Of a stretch of 40,101 nt of DNA, positions 32,884 to 40,101 are shown in pieces; position 1 is the first letter of the stretch, and every line of letters starts with the position of its first letter. The translations under genes and the position numbers were made by a program. Under the pieces are notes generated by a model that was not told where the DNA came from, made no database searches, and worked only from the letters and a program-made list of their open reading frames with translations. The stretch comes from an uncultured Muribaculaceae bacterium (lineage in GTDB: Bacteria > Bacteroidota > Bacteroidia > Bacteroidales > Muribaculaceae), in the NCBI GenBank assembly GCA_944321725.1, contig CALUMI010000024.1, forward strand, positions 1 through 40,101, in the 5' to 3' direction.

Positions 32884-32917
32884 AGGGGTGCGGTCTATAG
32901 GACAATGCACCCCTTTT
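32884..32917 (+). terminator. Intrinsic terminator after the T9SS cargo gene
   Basis: AGGGGTGC (32884-32891) pairs with GCACCCCT (32907-32914) and is followed by T to 32917. Confidence 0.8.
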
Positions 32918-32945
32918 TGCATAAAAAAATATTGATATCGTCAAA

Positions 32946-32990
32946 AATGAGCCTCATGGAGCTCTCGGCGGCATAGCCGTCGCACTCCGG
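32946..32990. repeat. Intergenic hairpin-module mosaic (copy 3, degenerate)
   Basis: GAGCCTCATGGAGCTC and GGCGGCATAGCCGTCG are diverged versions of the GGCCTC-ATA-GAGGCC and GCCGC-ATA-GCGGC modules seen elsewhere in the window. Confidence 0.55.
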
Positions 32991-33060
32991 CACAGACACA
33001 ATCGATGGCGACAAACTAATAAGATAAGCTACATCTCGGCAATGCAAATTGATCGAGCTC

Positions 33061-33091
33061 TTTGCATTGCACTCGATTTGCGGTATCTTTG
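33061..33091 (+). promoter_or_regulatory. Upstream promoter of the namZ operon (P1)
   Basis: TTTG (33061-33064), 19 bases, TATCTTTG (33084-33091): full consensus, in the right arm of the first element. Confidence 0.7.
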
Positions 33092-33137
33092 GATAAGATA
33101 AGCTGCATCTCGGCAAAACAATTTCAAACAAGTTTGA

Positions 33138-33167
33138 TTGTTCTGCACTCGATTTGCATTATCTTTG
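33138..33167 (+). promoter_or_regulatory. Proximal promoter of the namZ operon (P2)
   Basis: TTG (33138-33140), 19 bases, TATCTTTG (33160-33167), 32 bases before ATG 33200. It belongs to the second element, so the operon has duplicated promoters. Confidence 0.75.
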
Positions 33168-33199
33168 TCCCTGAATAAAAACCTAACAGCCTTAAAATA

Positions 33200-34366
33200 A
33201 TGAGTAAGATTAAATTTTTTGTTTTGGCGTTTTTGCCGATACTGTTTGTTATGTCCGCCAATTCCGCCGTGATTGTCGGAGCGGAATCCACCGATGAGTA
33301 TATCCCTCTGCTGAAAGGGAAGAAAGTGGCTTTGCTGAGCAACCATACCGGTATGGTCGGCAATGAGCATGTGCTCGACATAATGCTCGAAAAGGGCGTA
33401 GATGTTACCACGATTTTTTCTCCGGAGCATGGCTTCCGTGGAAAAGCCGATGCCGGAGAGCATGTTTCGAGCAGCGTGGACGAGAAGACGGGCATACCCA
33501 TTGCCTCGCTTTACGACGGCAAAAGCCGCACACCAAAAAAGGAGGTGATGGACAACATAGATATAATCGTTACCGATATTCAGGATGTCGGCCTCAGGTA
33601 TTATACGTACTATTGCACGATGATTGACTTGATGAACGCGGCGATTGTCTACGGAAAGGAGTTTATGGTGCTCGACCGCCCGAACCCCAACGGCATGTAT
33701 GTCGACGGCCCGGTTCTCGACATGAAGTATGAGTCGGGGGTGGGCAGGCTGCCTATCCCTGTGGTGCACGGGCTGACAATGGGCGAGATTGCCAATATGG
33801 CCAACGGTGAGGGTTGGCTGAAAGACGGAAAGAAAGTGCCGTTGACGGTGATTAAATGCAAGAACTATACGCACCGCACGCGTTACAGCCTTCCGGTTGC
33901 CCCGTCGCCCAACCTGCCGAATATGCACGCTGTCTACCTGTATCCGTCGACCTGCTATTTCGAGGGCACTGTGGTAAGTCTTGGACGCGGCACCGACAAA
34001 CCTTTCCAAATCTATGGCCATCCCGACATGAAAGGTTGCAATTTCTCTTTTACTCCACGCAGTGTGGAAGGCGCGAAAAATCCTCCGTTGCTCGACAAGC
34101 TGTGCCATGGTGTGGATTTGACAGGCATACCTGATGAAAAAATAATAAAGCAAGGCGTAAATCTTGAATATGTGATTGACGCTTACAACAATCTCGGAAT
34201 AGGCGACAAGTTTTTCACCTCGTTTTTTGAGAAGCTGATAGGCAACGCCGATGTCCGCAAAATGATTGAGGAAGGGAAGAGCGCGGATGAGATCAAGGCC
34301 ACGTGGAAAGATGATGTCGAGAACTTCAAGAAGCTGCGTAAGCCTTATTTGCTTTATGCCGAATGA
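33200..34366 (+). CDS. namZ: DUF1343 protein, exo-beta-N-acetylmuramidase NamZ-like
   Basis: A 388-residue exported protein (signal at residues 1-24). It shows the DUF1343 landmarks: LLSNHTGMVG, TTIFSPEHGFRGKADAGE (about 72-89), IIVTDIQDVGLRYYTYY, LDRPNPNG, VVHGLTMGEIA and FEGTVVSLGRGTDKPFQIYG. The family includes NamZ, which removes terminal N-acetylmuramic acid from peptidoglycan fragments (family GH171). The next gene is a sodium symporter 32 bases downstream, then a WYL regulator, suggesting uptake and control of the released sugar (inference). Length and motifs are complete. Confidence 0.9.
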   Translation: MSKIKFFVLAFLPILFVMSANSAVIVGAESTDEYIPLLKGKKVALLSNHTGMVGNEHVLDIMLEKGVDVTTIFSPEHGFRGKADAGEHVSSSVDEKTGIPIASLYDGKSRTPKKEVMDNIDIIVTDIQDVGLRYYTYYCTMIDLMNAAIVYGKEFMVLDRPNPNGMYVDGPVLDMKYESGVGRLPIPVVHGLTMGEIANMANGEGWLKDGKKVPLTVIKCKNYTHRTRYSLPVAPSPNLPNMHAVYLYPSTCYFEGTVVSLGRGTDKPFQIYGHPDMKGCNFSFTPRSVEGAKNPPLLDKLCHGVDLTGIPDEKIIKQGVNLEYVIDAYNNLGIGDKFFTSFFEKLIGNADVRKMIEEGKSADEIKATWKDDVENFKKLRKPYLLYAE

Positions 34367-34398
34367 TTTTAACTGTATAAACTGTAAAGACTGTCGAT

Positions 34399-35856
34399 AT
34401 GAATACTGCTTGGATTGTACTTGCCACAATAGCTTTTTATTTTGTATTGCTTTTCATTATTTCTTGGGTAACCGGGCGCAAGACCGATAACGCGGGATTT
34501 TTCACCGGCAATCGCAAGTCGCCGTGGTATATGGTTGCCGTGGCGATGATTGGCGCGAGCATATCGGGTGTTACATTTATATCCGTGCCGGGAGCCGTGC
34601 TTGCCGGGGGATACTCGTACATGCAGATGGTGCTGGGGTTCTTCGTCGGATCGGTGATTGTAGCCTTTGTGCTTGTTCCGATGTTCTATAAAATGAACTT
34701 GATGAGCATCTACGGCTATCTTGAGAACCGTTTCGGACTGGCCTCCTATCGTGCCGGAGCTTGGTTTTTCTTTGTGTCGAAGATGCTTGGCGCGTCGGTG
34801 CGCTTCTTTGTGGTTTGTGTTGTTTTGCAGACATTGGTGTTCGAACCGCTTGGGATGCCGTTCACATTGAATGTGATTCTGACGGTGGCCTTGATATGGC
34901 TGTATTCGTTTCAGGGTGGTGTGAAGTCGCTGATATGGACCGACTCGCTTAAGACGTTCTGCCTTGTGCTTTCTGTGGTTTGCTGCATTGTCTATATAGC
35001 GAAAAGTCTTGGCTTGGGAATATTTGAGTTGCCATCGGCTGTGGCCGGGCATCCCACGAGCCAAATTTTCTTTTTCGACGACCCCAATGACGGGCATTAT
35101 TTCTGGAAACAGTTTATAGCCGGCGTTTTCATGGTTATCGCCACTACCGGTCTTGATCAGGACTTGATGCAGCGCACGTTGAGTTGCAAGAATTTCCGCG
35201 AGTCGCAGAAAAACATGATTGTAAGCTCGTTTGTGCAGATTTTCGTGATAGGGCTGTTCCTCGTGCTTGGCACGTTGCTTTATATGTATGCCGGCGACAA
35301 TTTGCCGATGAAGGACGGCAAGGTGGTTGGCGACGCCTTGTTTGGTGAAGTGGCGTGGAGCGAGGATTTCCCGGTGTTTATAGGCGTGATTTTCATAATC
35401 GGCCTTATCGCGGCGGCCTATTCGGCGGCGGGCAGCGCATTGACGGCTTTGACCACTTCTTTTACAGTCGACATATTGAAAGCCAACGAGAGGCAGGGAG
35501 AGAAAGACTTGACGCTGACCCGCAAATTGGTGCATATCATAATGTCGCTGCTGATGGTGATTGTCATAGTGGTGTTCTATGAGCTTAACGACGACAGCGC
35601 GATTAATGCCGTCTACAATCTTGCCGCTTACACCTACGGGCCGATTCTCGGAATGTTTGTGTTCGGACTTGCCTCGAAGCGCAAGGTGCGCGACCGTTGG
35701 GTGCCGGTGGTGTGTGTGGCTTCTCCTGTCGTATGCTACATATTGCAGACCAACAGCGAGGCTTGGTTCGGCGGATGGCAGATAAGTTTCGAGCTGCTGA
35801 TAATCAACGCGCTTGTGACTGTGGCCGGGCTTTGTCTGTTGATTAAGAAAAAATAA
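34399..35856 (+). CDS. Sodium:solute symporter (SSS family)
   Basis: A 485-residue inner-membrane protein with about 13 hydrophobic helices and the SSS-family layout (WVTGRKTDNAGFFTGNRKSPW near the N-terminus, then GASISGVTFISVPGAVLAGGYSYMQ and LIAAAYSAAGSALTALTTSF). These proteins couple Na+ entry to uptake of sugars, sialic acid, amino acids or similar. Placed between namZ and a WYL regulator with short gaps, it may import N-acetylmuramic acid or a muropeptide product (inference from context only). A long antisense frame over it is an artefact of composition. Confidence 0.92.
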   Translation: MNTAWIVLATIAFYFVLLFIISWVTGRKTDNAGFFTGNRKSPWYMVAVAMIGASISGVTFISVPGAVLAGGYSYMQMVLGFFVGSVIVAFVLVPMFYKMNLMSIYGYLENRFGLASYRAGAWFFFVSKMLGASVRFFVVCVVLQTLVFEPLGMPFTLNVILTVALIWLYSFQGGVKSLIWTDSLKTFCLVLSVVCCIVYIAKSLGLGIFELPSAVAGHPTSQIFFFDDPNDGHYFWKQFIAGVFMVIATTGLDQDLMQRTLSCKNFRESQKNMIVSSFVQIFVIGLFLVLGTLLYMYAGDNLPMKDGKVVGDALFGEVAWSEDFPVFIGVIFIIGLIAAAYSAAGSALTALTTSFTVDILKANERQGEKDLTLTRKLVHIIMSLLMVIVIVVFYELNDDSAINAVYNLAAYTYGPILGMFVFGLASKRKVRDRWVPVVCVASPVVCYILQTNSEAWFGGWQISFELLIINALVTVAGLCLLIKKK

Positions 35857-35858
35857 GA

Positions 35859-36752
35859 ATGGCACGCGGCCTTCTCAACAAATACGTGTGGGTGCTTGAA
35901 ACAATCCAACGCTACGGGAGAATATCGCGCGGCGAGTTGGGCGCGCTTTGGCAGAGTTGCCCGCTGTCAGGCGGGCAGCCTTTGGCACGTCGCACATTCT
36001 ATAACTACCGTGTGGCCATCGAAGAGCTTTTCGGTATATCGATAGGATATGATTCCGCCACTTATGAGTACTATATAGCCGACGCGCAAGAGCAGGGCGG
36101 CATGAGCGGATGGCTCATCAATTCCATGTCGATAAGCGGTATGCTTTCCGACGCCGCAGCCATTGCCGACAGGATAATGCTTGAGGAGGTGCCTTCGGCG
36201 CGGGAATTTCTGCCGTCGATTATCGAGGCGATGCGCAACTCCCGGAAGGTGGAGTTCTCTTATACGCCGTTTTACCGCACCACTACTACAAAAGGCATAG
36301 TTTTGGAGCCTTATTTCCTGCGGATTTTCAGGCAGCGTTGGTATCTGATAGGCTACAACACGAAAGAGCGGCGCATAAAGACATATTCGCTCGACCGTTT
36401 CAACGATATTGCCATTACCGACAGCGGATTTGAGATGCCCGGTATCACTGTCGCCGAATTTTTTAAGAATTCATTCGGTATAACCTCGTCGGAAGGCGGT
36501 GTGAAGTTTATCACGCTGAAAGCCGACAGCGAGCAGGCAAAATATCTTCGCGCTTTGCCGCTGCATCATTCGCAGGACGAGCAGATTTGCGACGGATATT
36601 CGTTGTTCCATTATCGCATGTATATCACTTATGATTTTGTGCAGGAAATCCTTTCTTTTGGCGACAAGGTGACGGTCGTCGCCCCTCCCGAACTGAAAGC
36701 GATGGTGGTGGATGTGTTGCGCAAGTCGCTCGCCCACTACAATCAGTTGTAG
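35859..36752 (+). CDS. WYL-domain transcriptional regulator
   Basis: A 297-residue regulator: an N-terminal winged-helix part with RRTFYNYRVAIEELFGISIGY (about residues 45-65), then a WYL domain with FLRIFRQRWYLIGYNTKER (the WYL triad in RWYLIG) and IKTYSLDRFNDI, and the WCX C-terminal extension. WYL proteins bind nucleic acid or small ligands and control local genes, DNA repair or defence. Only 2 bases separate it from the symporter stop, so it is co-transcribed with namZ and probably regulates the same operon. Confidence 0.9.
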   Translation: MARGLLNKYVWVLETIQRYGRISRGELGALWQSCPLSGGQPLARRTFYNYRVAIEELFGISIGYDSATYEYYIADAQEQGGMSGWLINSMSISGMLSDAAAIADRIMLEEVPSAREFLPSIIEAMRNSRKVEFSYTPFYRTTTTKGIVLEPYFLRIFRQRWYLIGYNTKERRIKTYSLDRFNDIAITDSGFEMPGITVAEFFKNSFGITSSEGGVKFITLKADSEQAKYLRALPLHHSQDEQICDGYSLFHYRMYITYDFVQEILSFGDKVTVVAPPELKAMVVDVLRKSLAHYNQL

Positions 36753-36758
36753 GTTAAA

Positions 36759-36850
36759 AGGTTATATGGTTATGAGGTTATGGGGTTATAAGGTTAAGAA
36801 CTCTACCCCAATCGCCTAACATAGCCTCTAACCCCATAACCATATAACCT
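36759..36850. repeat. Large GGTTA inverted repeat between convergent genes
   Basis: The left arm (36759-36788) and right arm (36829-36850) pair over 22 bases, except that the left arm carries one extra 8-base unit (a GAGGTTAT-type duplication). It lies between the WYL gene and the 3' end of the outer-membrane receptor, where it may act as a two-way transcription barrier, although it lacks T runs. Confidence 0.75.
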
Positions 36851-38946
36851 CACTTCCCTGTTGTTCCGACTGTGCCGCCGTCGTAGTTGTTGTTGAGGCG
36901 TTTTTCGATGTCCTTGTTCTTGCGTCCCCATTCGATGTTGTATGCGAGGCTGATGAAAGGCATGCTTTCTGCCATGTCGAGATGTCCCTCACGATAATAG
37001 CCTCCATAGCGGTTGAGGTTTTCTTCCGGCACTTTGTAGTTGTCCATAAACGGGTTGCAGATGCCTATGCCGAAATTCCAGTCGCGCCATTTGTACGACA
37101 GTACTACTATTTGGAAATTCTCCGAACTGGTGATGGTCTCTCCCCATAGCCATTTCTCGTTGATTGAGCCGAAATAGTTGAGCGAGAAATTTCAATGTGT
37201 GAGCATCACGTCCCAGTTGCCTATCATTCCGTCGTGGGTATGCTCGTAGCGAAGCCCTTTCGAGATTTGCCGTCCCCAGCCTACGTTGCCCGATATGGTG
37301 AGCCATTGCGGGATGGCTTCAATGCGCAGGGTGGCGCGCAGCTCAAACGAATGGTAGTTGCGTTGGTTGTTCATCGTGTTGAGCAGGAATGTGGAGCCGT
37401 TCTCCGTAACCCAATACTTGTCTTCCATCACCGGATTTTTGTAGTAGTCGAACGCTCCGCTCAGCCGCCCGAAGAATATGCCTTTCGTCAATTCATACTG
37501 AGCTTTTACGCGGTAGTTGCGGTAAGGCTTGAGATTCGGGTTGCCGCGGTATTTTTGGAACTAGTCCAAATCCTGAAGCGCGCTTGTCAGCGAGTTGGCG
37601 TCGGGCGTGTCGGTCGATGTCGAGAATTCCAACCTGACGGTGTTGTGCTTGTCGATTTTTATGCGCGATTTTGCGGCGGCAATCATGTCGAATGTGTTGG
37701 TCGGGTCATTGCCCACAATGCGGAACGAGCGTTGCTTTCCGGCGAGGCTCAGAGTATAGTCGAACCGGTTGCCGAGCGGTTGCCACCATTCGGCATAGAT
37801 GAGAGTTTTCGACTCGCGTGTCCTGTCGTTTATACCGCTTGTCGTGTAGTCGTTGTCGCCCCATGCCTGCGAGTAGCGCACGCCTGCCGTGAGCCTGCCT
37901 GCGCTCCACCGTTTCTCGTAGTTTGCGTTGGCGATGAGCGAATAGTTGCGGCTCGTGATTTTGTTGAACAGATCGCTGTTGTCAAGTCCTGTGCCGTAGT
38001 TCAATGTTGAGTATGTGTGCGACGATGTCTGGTATTCATATCCTCCTACCACGTTGAGCATCAGCGATTGGTTGCCCTCCATATTGTGCTGCCAGTAGAG
38101 GTCGAGAGCAGGTCTTGTGTAGTCGAGTGTGCTGCGGTCTGTGACGTGTTGCGTGCCTGAAGAGTACGAATTCGACAGGTCGCCGATGTATTCCGCCAGC
38201 AAATCCGGCCGGCCGTTAAGCCGCAGTTGTGCCACGAAAATGTTTTTTCCGGCGTCGGCATAGCTGTAGTCGAGCGATGCGTTGTACCATGGGCAGGTCA
38301 GCGTGCCGGGCAGCCCTTTCTCCGAGCGTGTGAACTGCCTTCCGTCGGCGGTAGTGTAGTGTTCTTCGTTGTCGCGCCACTGCGTGAATCCGTAGCGTTC
38401 TCCAAAATTGCCGTAGAATCCGAACTGCGACTTGCCTTTATTCATCTTCCCGGATACGTTGTAGTTTCCCCATTTGATGTATGACTGGTTGCCGTTGGCC
38501 ATGAAGTTGCCGCCCGACGTGGGCTGCTCCACGATGTAGTCCACCACGGCATCTACGCCGCCGTAGCGCATCGACTGGCTTTCGTGGAACTCTATGCGCT
38601 TGACGGTGCGCGGGTCGATGGCTTTCACGTCGTGGATGCTCGCCTCGCGGCCGTTGACGCAGATTGTAAGCGTGCCGTTGTCGATGAGCTTTATCTGGTC
38701 GTTCACGATGTCGACAGTGAGCATCGGTATTTGCATATTGCGCAGCAGGTCAACTCCGTTGCTCGACAAACGCGTCTGCTCGGTGGTGGGTATGAGCAGT
38801 TTGCGGTCGCTCTTGTCTATCATCGTTGAGCCTTTCACCTCCACTTCCGAGAGCGTCACGGCAGGCAGCGAGTCGGTTGACACGGTGTTTTGCGAAAATG
38901 CAGGGATTGCCAGCGCGAACGTCAATGCGGTTATTTCTGATTTCAT
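36850..38946 (-). pseudogene. Outer-membrane beta-barrel/TonB-dependent receptor-like protein with two in-frame stops
   Basis: One frame runs from ATG 38946 to TGA 36850, about 698 codons, interrupted by TAG at 37561-37563 (QDLD-stop-FQKYRGNPNLKP) and TGA at 37192-37194 (MLTH-stop-NFSLNYFG). The N-terminus is a signal peptide (ITALTFALAIPAFS), then a plug domain (VTLSEVEVKG, VDLLRNMQIPMLTVDI, RIEFHESQSMRYGG); the rest is a 14- to 16-strand-type barrel of the OMP_b-brl_3 group. RGNPNLKP just after the first stop is a conserved barrel segment, showing the reading frame is original. Without readthrough the product ends at about residue 461 and lacks the C-terminal third of the barrel, so it should not insert. 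Ligand unknown. Confidence 0.85.
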
Positions 38947-39129
38947 ATCTGTCAGTTTGTTTTGTAATTCGCTCATTAGACGTGCTGACAACCCGAAAAG
39001 TTGCAACAGCGTCTAAAAATATTACGGAAATCCAATAAAGGAGATTTTAGGCTTGCGATAACTGTTTGTCTGCCAATCGCCTTGTAGCGGCTTCGACTCG
39101 GCAGGGCATCACCCATGTCCACAATATCA

Positions 39130-39395
39130 TTAGAGTGCGACCTCTACGAGGCCGGATTTTATAGTCGTGGTCACCCCCAAGCTGCGCTCCGCCATCGGCT
39201 CCGCTTGCATGGGGTTCCATGAAGTGTCGCCACTACGTGGCTGTCCTACTGTCAATTCCGCCGCGCTTTGCACGCATGGTAATTCATAGACTCTGCGAGG
39301 CTCTGAATTAAATTTCACAGCGCATCCACATCAAGCTGCGCCGTCGGCTCCGCTTGCATAAGGTTAGTTGCAGTGTCGCCACTACGTGGCTATTC
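39130..39395. repeat. Intergenic hairpin-module mosaic (copy 4) with a 154-bp direct repeat
   Basis: The 685-base spacer 39007-39691 contains a GACCTC-TAC-GAGGCC hairpin (about 39139-39153), CCCCCAAGCTGCG...CGCTTGCATGGGG (39174-39214), and GCCAC-TAC-GTGGC at 39229-39241 and again at 39378-39390. The block starting CAAGCTGCG at 39178 recurs at 39332 in diverged form. No gene is supported here. Confidence 0.75.
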
Positions 39396-39623
39396 CACTG
39401 TTAACTTCGGCATAGTTTCGCTTGCGTGTTATGAAGTTCCGCCATTTCATGGCTTATTGTCGGTATTTGGAACAGGATGTTGCATTTTGTCAAAAAGTAT
39501 CAATGGCAATACTTCTTCGGGGATGTTTCTGTTGAGTTGTACGTCGATTTGTGCGGTTTTTATGGATAAATCTTAATAAAATGAAGAAATTTTAAGGGAA
39601 AAGTAAAGAAAAGTAATAAAATA

Positions 39624-39655
39624 TTTGCATTTGAAAAATTGACATCATATATTTG
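39624..39655 (+). promoter_or_regulatory. Promoter of the terminal secreted-protein gene
   Basis: TTTG (39624-39627), 20 bases, TATATTTG (39648-39655): full consensus 36 bases before ATG 39692. Confidence 0.7.
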
Positions 39656-39691
39656 CTTTTGATTATAGTTTTTAATTTAAAACAAATTGTT

Positions 39692-40101
39692 ATGAAAAAA
39701 TTTTTACTCTTCATGTCTGTGGGTATTACTGCCCTTGTGCTGTCGGCGGTTGCCGTCGGGCAGATGAAGAAAGCTCTGACTCCTTACGGGGAGCCGCCTA
39801 AGGTCGTGGCGGAAGGCGGAATGATTTCCGCGAAAGTGCAGAAAGGCGAATCCTCTGTGGTGGGGGGTAAGTATAAACAATCCGATGCTGCTTTGACCGG
39901 GCTTCAGAAAGCAAGATTGCAGAAGCTGCAGGAGCAGTCGGCAATGCGCAGGAGCGGAAAGCCGGTTGTGCATGCGCCGGTGATGAAAATCCGCGAGATG
40001 GGTCCGGCGGCTGTGGCCGACGGCAATGCCCGCATCACTCTCGACGTGCAGATGGACTGGGGCGATGGCACGGGCTATCAGCTTCTTCTCGACGCTGACC
40101 A
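39692..40101 (+). CDS. Secreted adhesin-like protein, 5' part only (runs off the window)
   Basis: An open frame from ATG 39692 continues to the last base without a stop (136 complete codons). It begins with a signal peptide (MKKFLLFMSVGITALVLSAVAVG), then a Lys/Gln-rich, probably helical propeptide-like part (GLQKARLQKLQEQSAMRRSGK), and ITLDVQMDWGDGTGYQLLLDAD. The last segment resembles the start of the choice-of-anchor J / cleaved-adhesin domains found in gingipain-type T9SS cargo. The full protein is therefore likely to be large and exported by T9SS (inference). It has its own consensus promoter. Confidence 0.78.
   Translation, partial: MKKFLLFMSVGITALVLSAVAVGQMKKALTPYGEPPKVVAEGGMISAKVQKGESSVVGGKYKQSDAALTGLQKARLQKLQEQSAMRRSGKPVVHAPVMKIREMGPAAVADGNARITLDVQMDWGDGTGYQLLLDAD

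Larger units (their letters stand above)
33021..33167. repeat. Two tandem palindromic promoter-bearing elements before namZ
   Basis: Units at 33021-33091 and 33095-33167 each begin AAGATAAGCT(A/G)CATCTCGGCAA and end TGCACTCGATTTGCnnTATCTTTG. In the first, GCAATGCAAA (33039-33048) and TTTGCATTGC (33061-33070) are a perfect inverted pair; in the second, CAATTTCAAAC faces GTTTGATTG. The same unit occurs at 3512-3585. Confidence 0.88.

Noticed and set aside
33029..34429. A 466-codon minus-strand open frame opposite namZ
   Set aside because: Antisense to a conserved gene and extending through the promoter repeats; composition is that of a shadow frame.
34369..35865. A 498-codon minus-strand open frame opposite the sodium symporter
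   Set aside because: It is fully antisense to a clear membrane transporter, is full of His, Arg and Gln as expected for the complement of hydrophobic codons, and has no recognisable domain or start signal.
14533..38946. Reassigned TGA codon (as tryptophan) to explain in-frame stops
   Set aside because: Several intact genes end in TGA, including cmk, ispH and the DUF4143 ATPase, TGG is used normally for tryptophan, and one of the stops is TAG.

Overview
The window looks like a chromosomal segment of a gut Bacteroidales bacterium, probably near Muribaculaceae. This placement is inferred from gene content, since no taxonomic marker search was possible. Supporting signs are promoters of the Bacteroidota form (TTTG, about 19-20 bases, TAnnTTTG), a type IX secretion gene (porQ) with two likely T9SS cargo genes, a type V (fimbrillin/Mfa-like) fimbrial cluster, a NamZ (DUF1343) muramidase, a DUF4143 ATPase and the carboxynorspermidine/carboxyspermidine dehydrogenase route to spermidine.

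Layout: 1-3.46 kb is a minus-strand set rsmA, mgtE and carboxy(nor)spermidine dehydrogenase. 3.6-5.2 kb is a plus-strand flippase-like membrane protein plus a small membrane protein. 5.5-8.4 kb is the ribosomal operon rplM-rpsI-rpsB-tsf, ending in a strong terminator. 8.67-17.08 kb is a type V fimbrial operon: OmpA/DUF3575 protein, DUF5119 lipoprotein, three fimbrillin-like lipoproteins and a broken DUF4906-type tip protein. 17.4-19.7 kb is a two-gene accessory island (AAA ATPase and an AT-rich two-helix membrane protein). 19.8-24.2 kb holds menA, convergent with a minus-strand copA-HMA chaperone-ribE-nitroreductase operon. 24.3-25.7 kb is a DUF4143 ATPase preceded by four 23-bp repeats. 25.8-29.9 kb is a tightly overlapped minus-strand operon porQ-cmk-ispH-Crp-like regulator-methyltransferase. 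30.1-32.9 kb carries a TonB-C protein, a frameshifted arginase-family gene, tRNA-Ser(GGA) and a T9SS cargo candidate. 33.0-36.75 kb is a namZ-sodium symporter-WYL regulator operon behind duplicated palindromic promoters. 36.85-38.95 kb is an outer-membrane beta-barrel receptor with two in-frame stops. 39.0-39.6 kb is repeat-filled spacer, and from 39.69 kb a large secreted protein gene runs off the end.

Two things stand out. First, intergenic DNA is rich in repeated structured elements: a roughly 74-bp palindromic element that carries a complete promoter, a mosaic of small hairpin modules, GGTTA-type inverted repeats, and a four-fold 23-bp repeat whose last copy supplies the -33 box of a promoter. 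Second, lesions are frequent: three single-base deletions and three in-frame stop codons fall in four genes, mostly surface or accessory genes. These could be real decay, on/off switching or assembly error; the sequence alone cannot decide. No CRISPR array, rRNA gene, insertion sequence or prophage was seen.
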